The notes beneath the pieces were generated by a model that saw only the letters and a program-made list of their open reading frames with translations, was not told the DNA's origin and did not search any database. From DASUPK01 sp963728875 (GTDB lineage: Bacteria; Actinomycetota; Thermoleophilia; Solirubrobacterales; 70-9), in the NCBI GenBank assembly GCA_963728875.1, contig CAVSLJ010000001.1:124001-188000 (forward strand): a stretch of 64,000 nt of DNA, given 5' to 3'. Positions 9,075 to 17,202 of this stretch are shown here, piece after piece (within the stretch, counting starts at the first letter, position 1; the number at the start of each line of letters is the position of its first letter). The translations under genes were made by a program, and so were the position numbers.

Positions 9075-9956
9075 ATGAAACCGAAGGTGCTGATCGGATA
9101 CGACGGATCCCCCCAGGGCGACGACGCGCTCGCGCTCGGCCGTCGGCTGAGCGAGACCCTCGAAGCGAGGCCCGTGGTCGCCACGGTCATCTCACACCCG
9201 CGGGACGGCGTCGAGGAGAGTGCATTCAACGAGGCCGTGACCAGGTTCTGCGAGCCGCTCTTCGCCAAGGCGCGAGGGCTCCTCGACGGTCTCGAGATGA
9301 GAACGGCACCGGTCATCAACGACTCCCCGGCGGCCGGGATGTACGAGATCATCGATTGGGAGAAGCCGACCGCGATCGTGATCGGCTCGACCCGGCACGG
9401 CAGGAGCGGCCGGGTGCTGGTCGGAACGCTCGGCGGGTCCCTGCTCTCGGGCGTGCCGGCCAGCGTCGCCGTCGCCCCGCGGGGCTACGTCGACGGGAGA
9501 CCGGGCGTTGGCCGGATCGGAGTCGCGGTCGACGGCTCCTCCGAGTCCTGGAGGGCCCTCACCGCGGCGGGGCACCTCGCCGAGCTGGCGAAGGCTCCGC
9601 TGCGGATCATCAGCGTGATGGGTCAGCCCCACTACGTGCTCGGCGGCTTCCTCTCCCCGCTGGGCCCCGAGGAGTACCGCGAGTTCAAGGAGAGGGAGTG
9701 GGAGCACACCTACGAAAACGCCGTCGGCCGGCTGCCGGACGGCGTCGACTCCGAGCCGCAGCTGATCCACGGCGAGCCCGTCGAGGCGCTGGCGGAAGCC
9801 ACCGGCGATCTCGACCTGCTCGTCCTCGGCTCTCGGGGGTATGGACCTGTCAAGGGCACGCTGCTCGGGAGCGTCTCCGCTCGCGTGATGGCTGAGGCGG
9901 CCTGCCCTGTGATGGTGGTCCCGCGCGGCGCCGGCCCCACTCCGCTTGAGGCTTAG
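9075..9956 (+). CDS. Universal stress protein, two tandem UspA domains
   Basis: Two UspA domains are fused in 293 residues. The first begins LIGYDGSPQGDDAL near residue 5 and the second IGVAVDGSSESWRAL near residue 151. The C-terminal G-x2-G-x9-GS nucleotide motif is seen as GSRGYGPVKGTLLGSVS in domain 2; the corresponding motif in domain 1 is GSTRHGRSGRVLVGTLGGS. ATP-binding tandem proteins of this type include mycobacterial Rv2623, a DosR-controlled growth regulator. The gene starts 12 bases after the flavoprotein gene and so lies in the same transcription unit. Its exact client is unknown. Confidence 0.9.
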   Translation: MKPKVLIGYDGSPQGDDALALGRRLSETLEARPVVATVISHPRDGVEESAFNEAVTRFCEPLFAKARGLLDGLEMRTAPVINDSPAAGMYEIIDWEKPTAIVIGSTRHGRSGRVLVGTLGGSLLSGVPASVAVAPRGYVDGRPGVGRIGVAVDGSSESWRALTAAGHLAELAKAPLRIISVMGQPHYVLGGFLSPLGPEEYREFKEREWEHTYENAVGRLPDGVDSEPQLIHGEPVEALAEATGDLDLLVLGSRGYGPVKGTLLGSVSARVMAEAACPVMVVPRGAGPTPLEA

Positions 9957-9992
9957 TCGACGGCCCACAAGCTGGGAGTTAGCCTTGGCGGG

Positions 9993-12713
9993 TTGACGAA
10001 GCCAGCACCGGGCCCAGCTGAAGTGAGCGCCTACCCCGGGAACCGGGAAGCCGACGTCGCGCTGCGCGACGGGTCGACCATCCACATCCGTCCCGTCAAG
10101 GCCGAGGACGAGGACGCGATGCTCACCTTCCTGAACAGCCTGGACGAGGGCTCTCGCATGTTCCGCTTCTTCTCGGCGGGCACCGACCTCGCGGCCGCAG
10201 CTCGCCTGATGGTCGATGTCGATTACTCGGGGCGATACGGCCTGGTGGCCGTCCGCGGTGCCGGCGACGAGATCGTCGGCCAGGGGATCTACATCTCGAG
10301 GCCCGACGGCAAGGCCGAGATCGCGTTCACGATCGCCCGGCGCCTCCAGGGCCAGGGGCTCGGGACGATTCTGCTCGCGCACCTGGCCCAGGTCGCGCAG
10401 GAGAACGACATCGACGTCTTCGTCGCCGACGTCATGCCCGGCAACCACCGGATGATCGAGGTCTTCCGTGAGAGCGGGTTCCCGGTCGAGATGTCGTCGC
10501 AGCCCGGCGTGATCCAGGTGGAGCTGCCCACCTCCTTCTCGGATGAGGCGGTTTCTCGATTCGAGGACCGCGACCGACTCGCCGCGCAGGCCGCGATTCG
10601 CCCGTTCCTCCAACCGCGGGCGGTCGCGGTGATCGGCGCTTCGCGTGAGCACGAAACGGTGGGCGGCCAGCTGTTCCACAACGCCCTGGAGTCCGGCTTC
10701 GAGGGCGTCGTCTACCCGGTGAATCCCGCCGCCGAGGTCGTGCAATCGGTGAAGGCGTATCCGAGCATCGCCGAGATCCCGGACGAAGTCGACCTGGCCG
10801 TGATCGCCGTACCGGCCTCGGCCGTGGTCGAGGTCGCCCGCGAGTGTGCGGACAAGGACGTGCCCGCACTCGTGGTGATCTCGGCCGGCTTCGCGGAGAC
10901 CGGTCCCGAAGGCGCCGAACGGCAGCGACAGCTCGTGGAGATCTGCCGGGCCGCCGGGATGAGGCTGATCGGGCCGAACTGCCTCGGAATCATCGACAAG
11001 ACCAAGGGGCTGAACGTCACCTTCGCACCGCATGCTCCGCCGCCGGGAGGCGTCGGCTTCGTCACCCAGAGCGGCGCCCTCGGCCTGGCCCTGATCGAAC
11101 TCGCCGGCGATCGCGGCCTCGGCGTCTCGTCCTTCGCCTCGATCGGGAACCGCGCCGACATCACCGCGAACGACCTGCTCGATTACTGGGAGAACGACGG
11201 GATCACCGACGTCGCCCTCCTCTACATCGAGTCCTTCAGCGATCCGCGGCGCTTCTCGCGAGTTGCGCAGCGGGTGGGTCGCGAAATGCCGGTGGTCGTC
11301 GTGAAGAGCGGCCGCTCCGCCGCCGGCCAGCGCGGCACGAGCTCCCATACCGGTGCGCTGCTGGCGGCGTCCGACGTGACGGTCGACGCGCTCTTCGAGC
11401 AGGCCGGCGTGATCCGGACCGAGACGCTCGCCGAGCTGCTCGATGTCGCCTCGCTGCTCGCGAACCAGCCCCTCCCGGACGGGCCGCGAGTCGGGATCGT
11501 GACGAACGCCGGCGGGCCGGGGATCATGTGCGCCGACGCCTGTGAGGCCGCGGGGCTCGAGGTGCCTGAGGTGCCCGAGGAGGTCCGCGAGCGGCTCGCG
11601 GAGGTGCTTCCTGCGGAGGCGGGGCTGCTCAACCCGGTGGACATGATCGCCACCGCCACCGCCGAGCATTACCGGGAGACGATTCGCGTCCTCTCGGAGT
11701 GGGATGGCATTGACGCACTGATCGTGATCTTCATCCGGCCGCTGCTGATCCAGGCCACCGACGTCGCCGCCGCGATCGAGGAGGCGATCGGCACGATGCC
11801 TCGCCGCATCCCGTTGCAGGCCGTCTTCATGTCGCCGCAGGACCACCCCTCCATCAGGGAGGTCAGCGACCTGCCGATCCACAGCTATCCCGAGGACGCG
11901 GCCCGGGCGCTCGGCCGGGTGATGCGCCACGTGGATTGGCGGCGCCGGCCGGCCCAGGAGCCGCCCGAGCTCCGCGACGCCCGGCCCGATGAGGCGGCGG
12001 CGATCATCGCCGAGGCGCTCGAGCGCGACTCGGAGTGGTTGGGGATGGAGCAGGCGTCGCGCCTGCTGGCCGCCTACGGGGTTCCGATTGCGGAGTGGCG
12101 CACCGCCTCCGACGCCGCCGGCGCCGCCATCGCGGCCGCCGAGCTTGGCGGCCGGGTCGCTCTCAAGGGGCAGGGGCCCGGCCTCCTCCACAAGAGCGAG
12201 ATGGGCGCAGTCAGGGCGGGTCTGCTCGGAAGCGAGGAGGTGCGCGAGGCGGCCGGGGAGATGGATGAGGCGGTGAAGGCGGCGGGCGGGAAACGCGAGA
12301 CATTCGTGGTCCAGTCCATGGCCGAGGCCGGCCCCGAGCTGCTAGTCGGGGTGGTCGAGGACCCGACCTTCGGGCCCGTGCTCGCCTGCGGCGCCGGCGG
12401 AACCCAGGCCGAGCTGCTCCAGGACGTCGCCGTGCGGGTCTGCCCGATCACCCGGGCCGAGTCCGAGGCGATGCTGCATTCCCTCTCAACCTATCCGCTG
12501 CTCACCGGCTTCCGCGGAGCACCAGCGGTCGATGTCGACGCCGTCCAGGACCTGCTCGTCAGGGTCAGCGCGATGGTCGACACCCATCACGAGATCGCCG
12601 AGATGGATCTCAACCCCGTGATGGCCGGCCCCGGCGGCGCCGTGGCGGTCGACTACCGAATCCGGGTTCGCTCGGCTCCGCCGCCGCGCCCGTGGCCCCG
12701 GACCTGGAAGTAG
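9993..12713 (+). CDS. GNAT acetyltransferase fused to ADP-forming acetate/acyl-CoA synthetase
   Basis: The 906-residue protein has a GNAT N-acetyltransferase domain at about residues 25-175 (RPVKAEDEDAMLTFL, then the acetyl-CoA loop RRLQGQGLGTILL). Next is a CoA-binding domain (AVAVIGASREHETVGG near 208; IGPNCLGIID near 327), a ligase domain with the phosphohistidine loop SSHTGALL (His452), and a C-terminal ATP-grasp domain (GLLHKSEMGAV, then EMDLNPVM). NDP-forming acyl-CoA synthetases make acetate and ATP from acetyl-CoA, ADP and phosphate. Keeping the histidine argues for catalysis rather than the degenerate ligase half of Pat/YfiQ protein acetyltransferases, but a protein-acetylating role is also possible. 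The TTG at 9993 is the upstream start; GTG at 10023 is an alternative. Downstream of porCAB it would conserve energy as ATP. Confidence 0.87.
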   Translation: MTKPAPGPAEVSAYPGNREADVALRDGSTIHIRPVKAEDEDAMLTFLNSLDEGSRMFRFFSAGTDLAAAARLMVDVDYSGRYGLVAVRGAGDEIVGQGIYISRPDGKAEIAFTIARRLQGQGLGTILLAHLAQVAQENDIDVFVADVMPGNHRMIEVFRESGFPVEMSSQPGVIQVELPTSFSDEAVSRFEDRDRLAAQAAIRPFLQPRAVAVIGASREHETVGGQLFHNALESGFEGVVYPVNPAAEVVQSVKAYPSIAEIPDEVDLAVIAVPASAVVEVARECADKDVPALVVISAGFAETGPEGAERQRQLVEICRAAGMRLIGPNCLGIIDKTKGLNVTFAPHAPPPGGVGFVTQSGALGLALIELAGDRGLGVSSFASIGNRADITANDLLDYWENDGITDVALLYIESFSDPRRFSRVAQRVGREMPVVVVKSGRSAAGQRGTSSHTGALLAASDVTVDALFEQAGVIRTETLAELLDVASLLANQPLPDGPRVGIVTNAGGPGIMCADACEAAGLEVPEVPEEVRERLAEVLPAEAGLLNPVDMIATATAEHYRETIRVLSEWDGIDALIVIFIRPLLIQATDVAAAIEEAIGTMPRRIPLQAVFMSPQDHPSIREVSDLPIHSYPEDAARALGRVMRHVDWRRRPAQEPPELRDARPDEAAAIIAEALERDSEWLGMEQASRLLAAYGVPIAEWRTASDAAGAAIAAAELGGRVALKGQGPGLLHKSEMGAVRAGLLGSEEVREAAGEMDEAVKAAGGKRETFVVQSMAEAGPELLVGVVEDPTFGPVLACGAGGTQAELLQDVAVRVCPITRAESEAMLHSLSTYPLLTGFRGAPAVDVDAVQDLLVRVSAMVDTHHEIAEMDLNPVMAGPGGAVAVDYRIRVRSAPPPRPWPRTWK

Positions 12714-12738
12714 GGCTCGCCGGAGCATCATGGCGCTT

Positions 12739-12754
12739 CCCGGTCCTACCCGGG
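12739..12754. terminator. Possible bidirectional terminator hairpin between convergent genes
   Basis: A CCCGG/CCGGG stem with a six-base loop spans the 3' ends of the acyl-CoA synthetase (plus) and the last gene of the hydrogenase operon (minus). There is no T-tract, so its role as a terminator is inferred from position only. Confidence 0.25.
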
Positions 12755-13165
12755 GAGTCCCGCGGCCTCAGCCGCCTCCCCTCTGTCCCAGAAGAGCTGA
12801 GCGCGCCGGACCTTGCCCTCCCTGAACCAGAAGACGTACCAGGCCCGGACCTTGAACTCGGCAGCCGGGTCGGCCGAAGACCCGAAGGTTCCCAGCACGC
12901 AGAGCAGAATCCGGGAGTCGCCGGCGGGCGTGATGTTCTCGACCTCGATATCGAGGACCTTCCCGCCCACTCCCGTGAACGCATCCCACCAATCGCGCAC
13001 CCCGCGATGGCCCCGGTAGAGCCTGCGGACGCCGGGCCACCCGTCGCGGTCGTCCCACTCGACGTCCTCGGTCAGGAGCGCCACGAAGGCATCCCTGTCT
13101 CCCTGCGCGACCGCGGCGAGCATCCGCCGGATAACCGCGACGTCGCTCGGGGAGCCAGCCGTCAC
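12746..13165 (-). CDS. NTF2/SnoaL-like protein, last gene of the hydrogenase operon
   Basis: The 139-residue product has the helix-sheet pattern of the SnoaL/NTF2 superfamily: an opening helix (IRRMLAAVAQGDRDAFVALL), then EDVEWDDRDGWPGV, and the conserved YRGHRGVRDWW segment, ending in strands with FREGKVRRAQLFWDRGEA. Members are small cone-shaped domains that bind hydrophobic ligands or act as isomerases, so the function cannot be read from sequence. A GTG at 13165 overlaps the stop of the maturation protease (GTGA), which is why that start was chosen over an upstream ATG at 13195. The coupling suggests a role tied to hydrogenase use or assembly, but this is only context. Confidence 0.75.
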   Translation of the reverse strand: MTAGSPSDVAVIRRMLAAVAQGDRDAFVALLTEDVEWDDRDGWPGVRRLYRGHRGVRDWWDAFTGVGGKVLDIEVENITPAGDSRILLCVLGTFGSSADPAAEFKVRAWYVFWFREGKVRRAQLFWDRGEAAEAAGLPG

Positions 13166-13830
13166 GAGGCCGACTCCACGCGCAGTTCGTCGCAAAGCTC
13201 GTCGACGAGGGCGTCGACGGTGGCCTCGACCGCGGGGGACAGGCCCTCACCGGTCTCGAAGCTCTCACCCTCGATCCCGTAGACCGCCAGCCGCGGCGGG
13301 AGCCGATCCAGCTCCCGAGCGAGCTCGACCGCGTCCGCGACGCCCAGCGAATGGGTCGAGCCGCGGAACATCTCGGTCGGCACCGGGCCCTTGCTCGCGT
13401 CGAAGCGGTGCAGGGTGCCGGGCGGCGCCCCCGAGGCGACCGCGTCGATCACCAGCGCCTCCGTGACCAGCGCCCAGTCCTCGATCAGCGAGCCGGGCTC
13501 GCCCTCCTCCTCGAGGATCCGGCAGCCGGGCGGATGGGCGGAGCGCAGCCGGGAGGCGACCTCGAGGCCGGCGGCGTCGTCGCTCCGGAAGCGGTTTCCG
13601 ACGCCGATCAGAGCGAGCCACGCCCGGTATCCGGACTCCGGCGCGTGGTTCAGGGAGATTCCGAGACCGTGCGCGTCTCGCCGCGCCGCCTCGATGTCCC
13701 GCTGGAGCTGCTCGCGCCGGCGCTCCATCAGATGCAGCGAGTCGCGCTGGGCGTCGAGGAACTTGCGCTCCTCGTGGAGAAACGCCTGGTCGGCCGGCTT
13801 GTGCTCGCGGTGGATGAAGTGCTTGACCAT
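13162..13830 (-). CDS. Hydrogenase maturation protease (HycI/HyaD, M52 family) with N-terminal coiled-coil extension
   Basis: After nickel insertion, M52 proteases cut the C-terminal tail from the [NiFe] large subunit. The core begins at about residue 71 with LIGVGNRFRSDDAAG, the family's nickel-sensing motif, and continues with the VIDAV acidic strand and the THSLGVADAVELA segment. It starts three bases after the large-subunit gene, the usual place for its dedicated protease. The oddity is an extension of about 68 residues at the N-terminus, rich in Arg, Glu and Gln (HEERKFLDAQRDSLHLMERR), predicted to be helical or coiled-coil and absent from ordinary ~150-160-residue members. It may recruit the protease to the subunit. 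ATG 13830 is the only start close to the upstream gene. Confidence 0.87.
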   Translation of the reverse strand: MVKHFIHREHKPADQAFLHEERKFLDAQRDSLHLMERRREQLQRDIEAARRDAHGLGISLNHAPESGYRAWLALIGVGNRFRSDDAAGLEVASRLRSAHPPGCRILEEEGEPGSLIEDWALVTEALVIDAVASGAPPGTLHRFDASKGPVPTEMFRGSTHSLGVADAVELARELDRLPPRLAVYGIEGESFETGEGLSPAVEATVDALVDELCDELRVESAS

Positions 13831-13833
13831 CGC

Positions 13834-15135
13834 TCAGGCCCGGTCCACGTCGAGCTTCAGGAAATGGGTCGAGCAGCTGATGCATGGGTCGTAGTTGCGG
13901 ATCGCCTGCTCGCACTCCCACTGGAGGCGATCGTCGGGTAGGTCGACCCGCGGCCGCACGAACTCGAGCAGGTCCTGCTCGATCCGGGCCTGGTTCTGGG
14001 AGGTGGGAGGAACGATCCGGGCCTCCGCGATCGAGCCGTCCTCCTCGATCCGGTAGCGGTGCCAGAGCATCCCGCGCGGCGCCTCGCTCCAGCCGCAGCC
14101 GGCCGCCGCCCTGGGCTCCGGAACCTGGGCGGGCGGGTCGGGCGGATCGTAGGCGGAGATCAACACCAGCGCCTCGTCGAAAGCATGGATCAGCTCGACC
14201 GCTCTCACCAGGATCGACTTGAACGGGTTGCGGCACTCCGGTCCCAGGCCCGCGGACTCTGCCGCCTCGCGCGCCCCCGCGGAGAGCTGCTCGTAGTTGA
14301 GGGAATAGCGGGCCATCGGCCCGAGGAAGTAGGTGGAGCCGTCCGACATGCGCGACTGCAGCGCGGTCGAGTGCGCGACGTGCTGCTCGGAGAAGTGCTC
14401 CTCGTACTCCCCCGGGCCGATGTCCAGTCCCGATGAGGAGACGAGCCGCCCGTCCTCGATCGCGTAGCGGTCCGGATCGCGGAGCGCGACGAACTCATAG
14501 TCCTGCTCGAAGTCGGGGAAGTCGAGGCCGGCGAGAAACTCGGTCGCTCCCCGCATGAAGTCCCGCGACTCCTCGAGCCCCGGCACCAGGGCGTCGAGGT
14601 GGGAGCGCTCGGGCGCCTTGTAGAAGCCGCCGACCCGCGTGTTGATCGGGTGGATCGCACGGCCGCCGATCGTCCGGAGGATCTCGTTGCCCATCGCCTT
14701 CACGCGCAGGGCTCCCTCGACCACGTCGCGGTGCTCGCGCGCCATCTGCCAGGCGGAGTCGAAGCCGAAGAAGTCGGGGGCGTGGAGCAGGAAGACGTGG
14801 AGCGCGTGCGACTCGATCCACTCGCCGCAGTAGATCAATCGTCGAAGGGACCGGATCAGCTGATCCACCTCGACATCGAGCGCGTCCTCCATCGCGTTGA
14901 AGGCGCTGGTGATGTACGCGACCGGGCAGATGCCGCAGATCCGCGCGGTGATGTCGGGGGCCTCCTTGAAGTCGCGGCCACGCAGGAAGGCCTCGAAGAA
15001 GCGCGGCGGCTCGTAGATCTGCAGCTCGACGTTCTCCACCTCGCCGCCCCGGATCCTCACCTGCATCGCCCCCTCCCCCTCGACGCGGGCGAGCGCCTCG
15101 GTGCGGATCGTCCGGGTCTCGCCGCTCTCAGCCAT
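13834..15135 (-). CDS. hyhL: [NiFe]-hydrogenase large (catalytic) subunit, group 3b type
   Basis: The catalytic subunit binds the NiFe(CN)2CO centre. Its four ligand cysteines are visible: Cys67 and Cys70 in RICGICPVAY and Cys418 and Cys421 in DPCISCSTH. A nine-residue tail (FLKLDVDRA) after His424 is the expected substrate of the maturation protease encoded next door, and marks it as a true nickel hydrogenase rather than a NuoD-type relative. Its 433 residues and the CGICPVAY form of the first motif fit cytoplasmic, bidirectional, NADP-linked group 3b enzymes. The start overlaps the small-subunit gene by 8 bases. Group assignment is based on motifs and operon make-up, not on a tree. Confidence 0.93.
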   Translation of the reverse strand: MAESGETRTIRTEALARVEGEGAMQVRIRGGEVENVELQIYEPPRFFEAFLRGRDFKEAPDITARICGICPVAYITSAFNAMEDALDVEVDQLIRSLRRLIYCGEWIESHALHVFLLHAPDFFGFDSAWQMAREHRDVVEGALRVKAMGNEILRTIGGRAIHPINTRVGGFYKAPERSHLDALVPGLEESRDFMRGATEFLAGLDFPDFEQDYEFVALRDPDRYAIEDGRLVSSSGLDIGPGEYEEHFSEQHVAHSTALQSRMSDGSTYFLGPMARYSLNYEQLSAGAREAAESAGLGPECRNPFKSILVRAVELIHAFDEALVLISAYDPPDPPAQVPEPRAAAGCGWSEAPRGMLWHRYRIEEDGSIAEARIVPPTSQNQARIEQDLLEFVRPRVDLPDDRLQWECEQAIRNYDPCISCSTHFLKLDVDRA

Positions 15136-15907
15136 CCGCCTCGAGCCTCTCGCTCTCGGCCTGGAACGGCTCAGCCGCCGTCTGGAAGGTGCGATAGACG
15201 CGGACCACGTCGACCTCGTCCATGCCGAGCCCCTCGAACCAGCCCGAGAGCGATGGCGCGTTGGGCGACTCCATCGGCCCGAAGCAGCCGTAGCAGCCGC
15301 GGTCGTAGCTCGGGCAGAGCGCGCCGCAGCCGGCGTGGGTGACGGGCCCGAGACAGGGCGTGCCGTGGGCGACCATCACGCAGACGTTTCCGGCCCGCTT
15401 GCACTCGACGCAGACCGAGTGGTTCGCCACCGCCGGCTTGCGCTCGTTGACGAAGGCGCTGATCACCTCGAGCAGCTGGTGGCGGTTCACCGGGCATCCC
15501 TGCAGCTCGAAGTCGACGTGGACGTTGGCCGAGATCGGCGTCGAAGTCTCGAGGGTCGAGATGTAGTCCGGCGTGGCGTAGACGACCGACATGAAGTCCT
15601 CGACGTCGGCGAAGTTCTTCAGCGCCTGGATCCCGCCCGAGGTGGCGCAGGCACCGATCGTCACCAAGCGCCGCGACTTCGCGCGGACCTCCCTGATCCG
15701 CTCGGCGTCGTGCGGCGTCGTGATCGAGCCCTCGACCAGCGAGAGGTCGTACGGCCCCTCGACCTCGCCGCGGGTCGCCTCCAGGAAGTAGGCGACCTCG
15801 ATCTGCTCCGGCAACGAGACCAGCTCATGCTCGAAGTCGAGCAGCGAGAGCTGGCAGCCGTCGCAGGAGGCGAACTTCCAGACGGCGAGCTTGGGCCGGT
15901 CGCTCAC
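15128..15907 (-). CDS. hyhS: [NiFe]-hydrogenase small subunit (iron-sulfur electron transfer)
   Basis: The 259-residue small subunit has the proximal-cluster start FASCDGCQLSLLDFE (Cys15, Cys18), the IGACATSGG loop, and a C-terminal cysteine-rich stretch (CVECKRAGNVC, GTPCLGP, HAGCGALCPS, CYGCFGP) for further [4Fe-4S] clusters. It lacks a Tat signal peptide, so the enzyme should be cytoplasmic. The GTG at 15907 overlaps the stop of the upstream flavoprotein gene (GTGA); longer upstream reading in the same frame is shadow sequence of that gene. It connects the active site in the large subunit to the beta and gamma subunits. Confidence 0.92.
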   Translation of the reverse strand: MSDRPKLAVWKFASCDGCQLSLLDFEHELVSLPEQIEVAYFLEATRGEVEGPYDLSLVEGSITTPHDAERIREVRAKSRRLVTIGACATSGGIQALKNFADVEDFMSVVYATPDYISTLETSTPISANVHVDFELQGCPVNRHQLLEVISAFVNERKPAVANHSVCVECKRAGNVCVMVAHGTPCLGPVTHAGCGALCPSYDRGCYGCFGPMESPNAPSLSGWFEGLGMDEVDVVRVYRTFQTAAEPFQAESERLEADG

Positions 15908-16731
15908 AGCTCTCTCACCCCGAGCAGCGTTCCGATCCGGCCGACCGGGAAGACCGGGCCGTCCTTGCAGACGAAGCGGTGGCCCAGCTGGCAGTGGCCG
16001 CAGTGCCCGATCGCGCACTTCATGTTCCGCTCGAGCGAGACGTGGATCCGGTCGATGGGGACGTCGCGCTCCCGAAGCGCCGTCGTGACGAAGCGCATCA
16101 TCACCTCCGGGCCGCAGATCATCGCCGTGGCTCGAGCGCCCTCGAAGCCGGCGATCGGGATCAGCTTCGTGACCAGCCCCACGCGAGCGTCCCAATCCCC
16201 GGAGGCGGCATCGACCGTGTACTTGACGTCGATCCCGGCCTCCCGCCAATCTTGAAGCTCGTTGAAGAACAGCATCTCGTCCGGTGAGCGGGCGCCGTAG
16301 AGGAGCGACACCGCCCGGTAGGAGTCGCGGTTCGCGATCAGGTGGTTGAGTGCCAGTCGCAGGGGGGCAAGCCCGATCCCGCCGCAGACGACGACCACGT
16401 CGCCGCCCTCCGCCTCCTGCACCGGCCAGCTGTTGCCGAAGGGTCCGCGCAGGCCGACCTGATGGCCGGGCTCGATCGAACAGAGAGCGCTGGTCGCTGC
16501 GCCGACGGCGCGGATCGTGTGGCCGACGCGGCCACCCGCCTCGCCGCCGCCGCTGACGGAGATCGGCACCTCACCCGCCCCGAAGGCGTAGAGCATCGAG
16601 AACTGCCCGGGGCCGAAGGCGCCGACGCCGTCGCCACCAGCGGGCTCGAGCTCCAGCGTCCAGGTGTCGGCCAGGTCCTGTCGCTTCTCGGCGACGACGT
16701 AGGGAATGGGCAGCATGGGATCGGCGACCAT
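15904..16731 (-). CDS. hyhG: Hydrogenase gamma subunit, FAD/NAD(P)H-binding with [2Fe-2S] (HyhG/AsrB-like)
   Basis: This 275-residue diaphorase subunit belongs to the ferredoxin-NADP reductase superfamily (sulfhydrogenase gamma, AsrB, PyrK relatives). An FAD-binding barrel at the N-terminus (GPGQFSMLYAFGAGEVPIS) is followed by the nucleotide domain with VVVCGGIGLAPLR near residue 114 and the MICGPEVMMRF segment. The C-terminal cysteine set CAIGHCGHCQLGHRFVCKDG binds the [2Fe-2S] cluster. It would exchange electrons between NADP(H) and the small subunit. It starts three bases after the cyclic-nucleotide-binding gene and its stop is coupled to the small subunit. Confidence 0.9.
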   Translation of the reverse strand: MVADPMLPIPYVVAEKRQDLADTWTLELEPAGGDGVGAFGPGQFSMLYAFGAGEVPISVSGGGEAGGRVGHTIRAVGAATSALCSIEPGHQVGLRGPFGNSWPVQEAEGGDVVVVCGGIGLAPLRLALNHLIANRDSYRAVSLLYGARSPDEMLFFNELQDWREAGIDVKYTVDAASGDWDARVGLVTKLIPIAGFEGARATAMICGPEVMMRFVTTALRERDVPIDRIHVSLERNMKCAIGHCGHCQLGHRFVCKDGPVFPVGRIGTLLGVREL

Positions 16732-16734
16732 CGC

Positions 16735-17202
16735 TCAGCCCGCGCCGACGTGACCGTAGACATCGAGGAGTCGCACCCGCGTGGCCTGCAGACGCTCGAC
16801 GATCACCGGGATGAAGCGGCGCATCAGCTCGTAGCCGAGCACGGGGTCGTCGTCGGACTTGCCGCGCAGACACGCCGCGTCGAAGGCGACCGTATGAACG
16901 TTGCCCATCGCACGGGCGTCGAAGTCCACGCGGAACGGCGGCACCAGCCACGACCATCCGAGCAGGTCACCGTCGTCGATCGTCTCGATCGTCAGGGCTC
17001 CTCTCTGCGGGACGAAGACCTCGAGGGCCACGCGGCCGTGCCGGATCACATAGAACCTGTCGGCCGAGTCGCCCTCACGCATCAGATACTTGCCGTCCTC
17101 GAAGGTCGTGTTCTGAGCGCAGCCGGCGATCAGCTCGAGGTGCTCCTGCGACATGCCGTTGAAGGCGGGCGCCTCGGCGAGGAGCTGCTCAATGGTCTGC
17201 AC
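16735..17202 (-). CDS. Stand-alone cyclic-nucleotide-binding domain protein in hydrogenase operon
   Basis: Nearly the whole 155-residue chain is one cNMP-binding beta-roll: TTFEDGKYLMREGDSADRFYVI matches the first strands, and RHGRVALEVF and IDDGDLLGWSWLVPP follow the Crp/EPAC pattern. The usual phosphate-cassette arginine region reads PFRVDFDARA. There is no helix-turn-helix after it, so it is not a Crp-type DNA binder but rather an allosteric or adaptor protein. GTG at 17202 was chosen because AGAGGGGG lies five bases before it; it overlaps the upstream FeS gene by 14 bases. A cNMP-domain gene at this place is, as recalled, also part of actinobacterial Hyd3-type operons. Confidence 0.85.
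   Translation of the reverse strand: MQTIEQLLAEAPAFNGMSQEHLELIAGCAQNTTFEDGKYLMREGDSADRFYVIRHGRVALEVFVPQRGALTIETIDDGDLLGWSWLVPPFRVDFDARAMGNVHTVAFDAACLRGKSDDDPVLGYELMRRFIPVIVERLQATRVRLLDVYGHVGAG

Noticed and set aside
9192..12191. A 999-residue open frame on the minus strand opposite the USP and acyl-CoA synthetase genes
   Set aside because: Its composition is that of an antisense shadow in GC-rich DNA (runs of Arg, Gly, Asp, His, Val) without motifs, while both plus-strand genes have clear domains. Similar long shadows at 2060-3187, 6160-7386 and 34945-37083 were rejected for the same reason.
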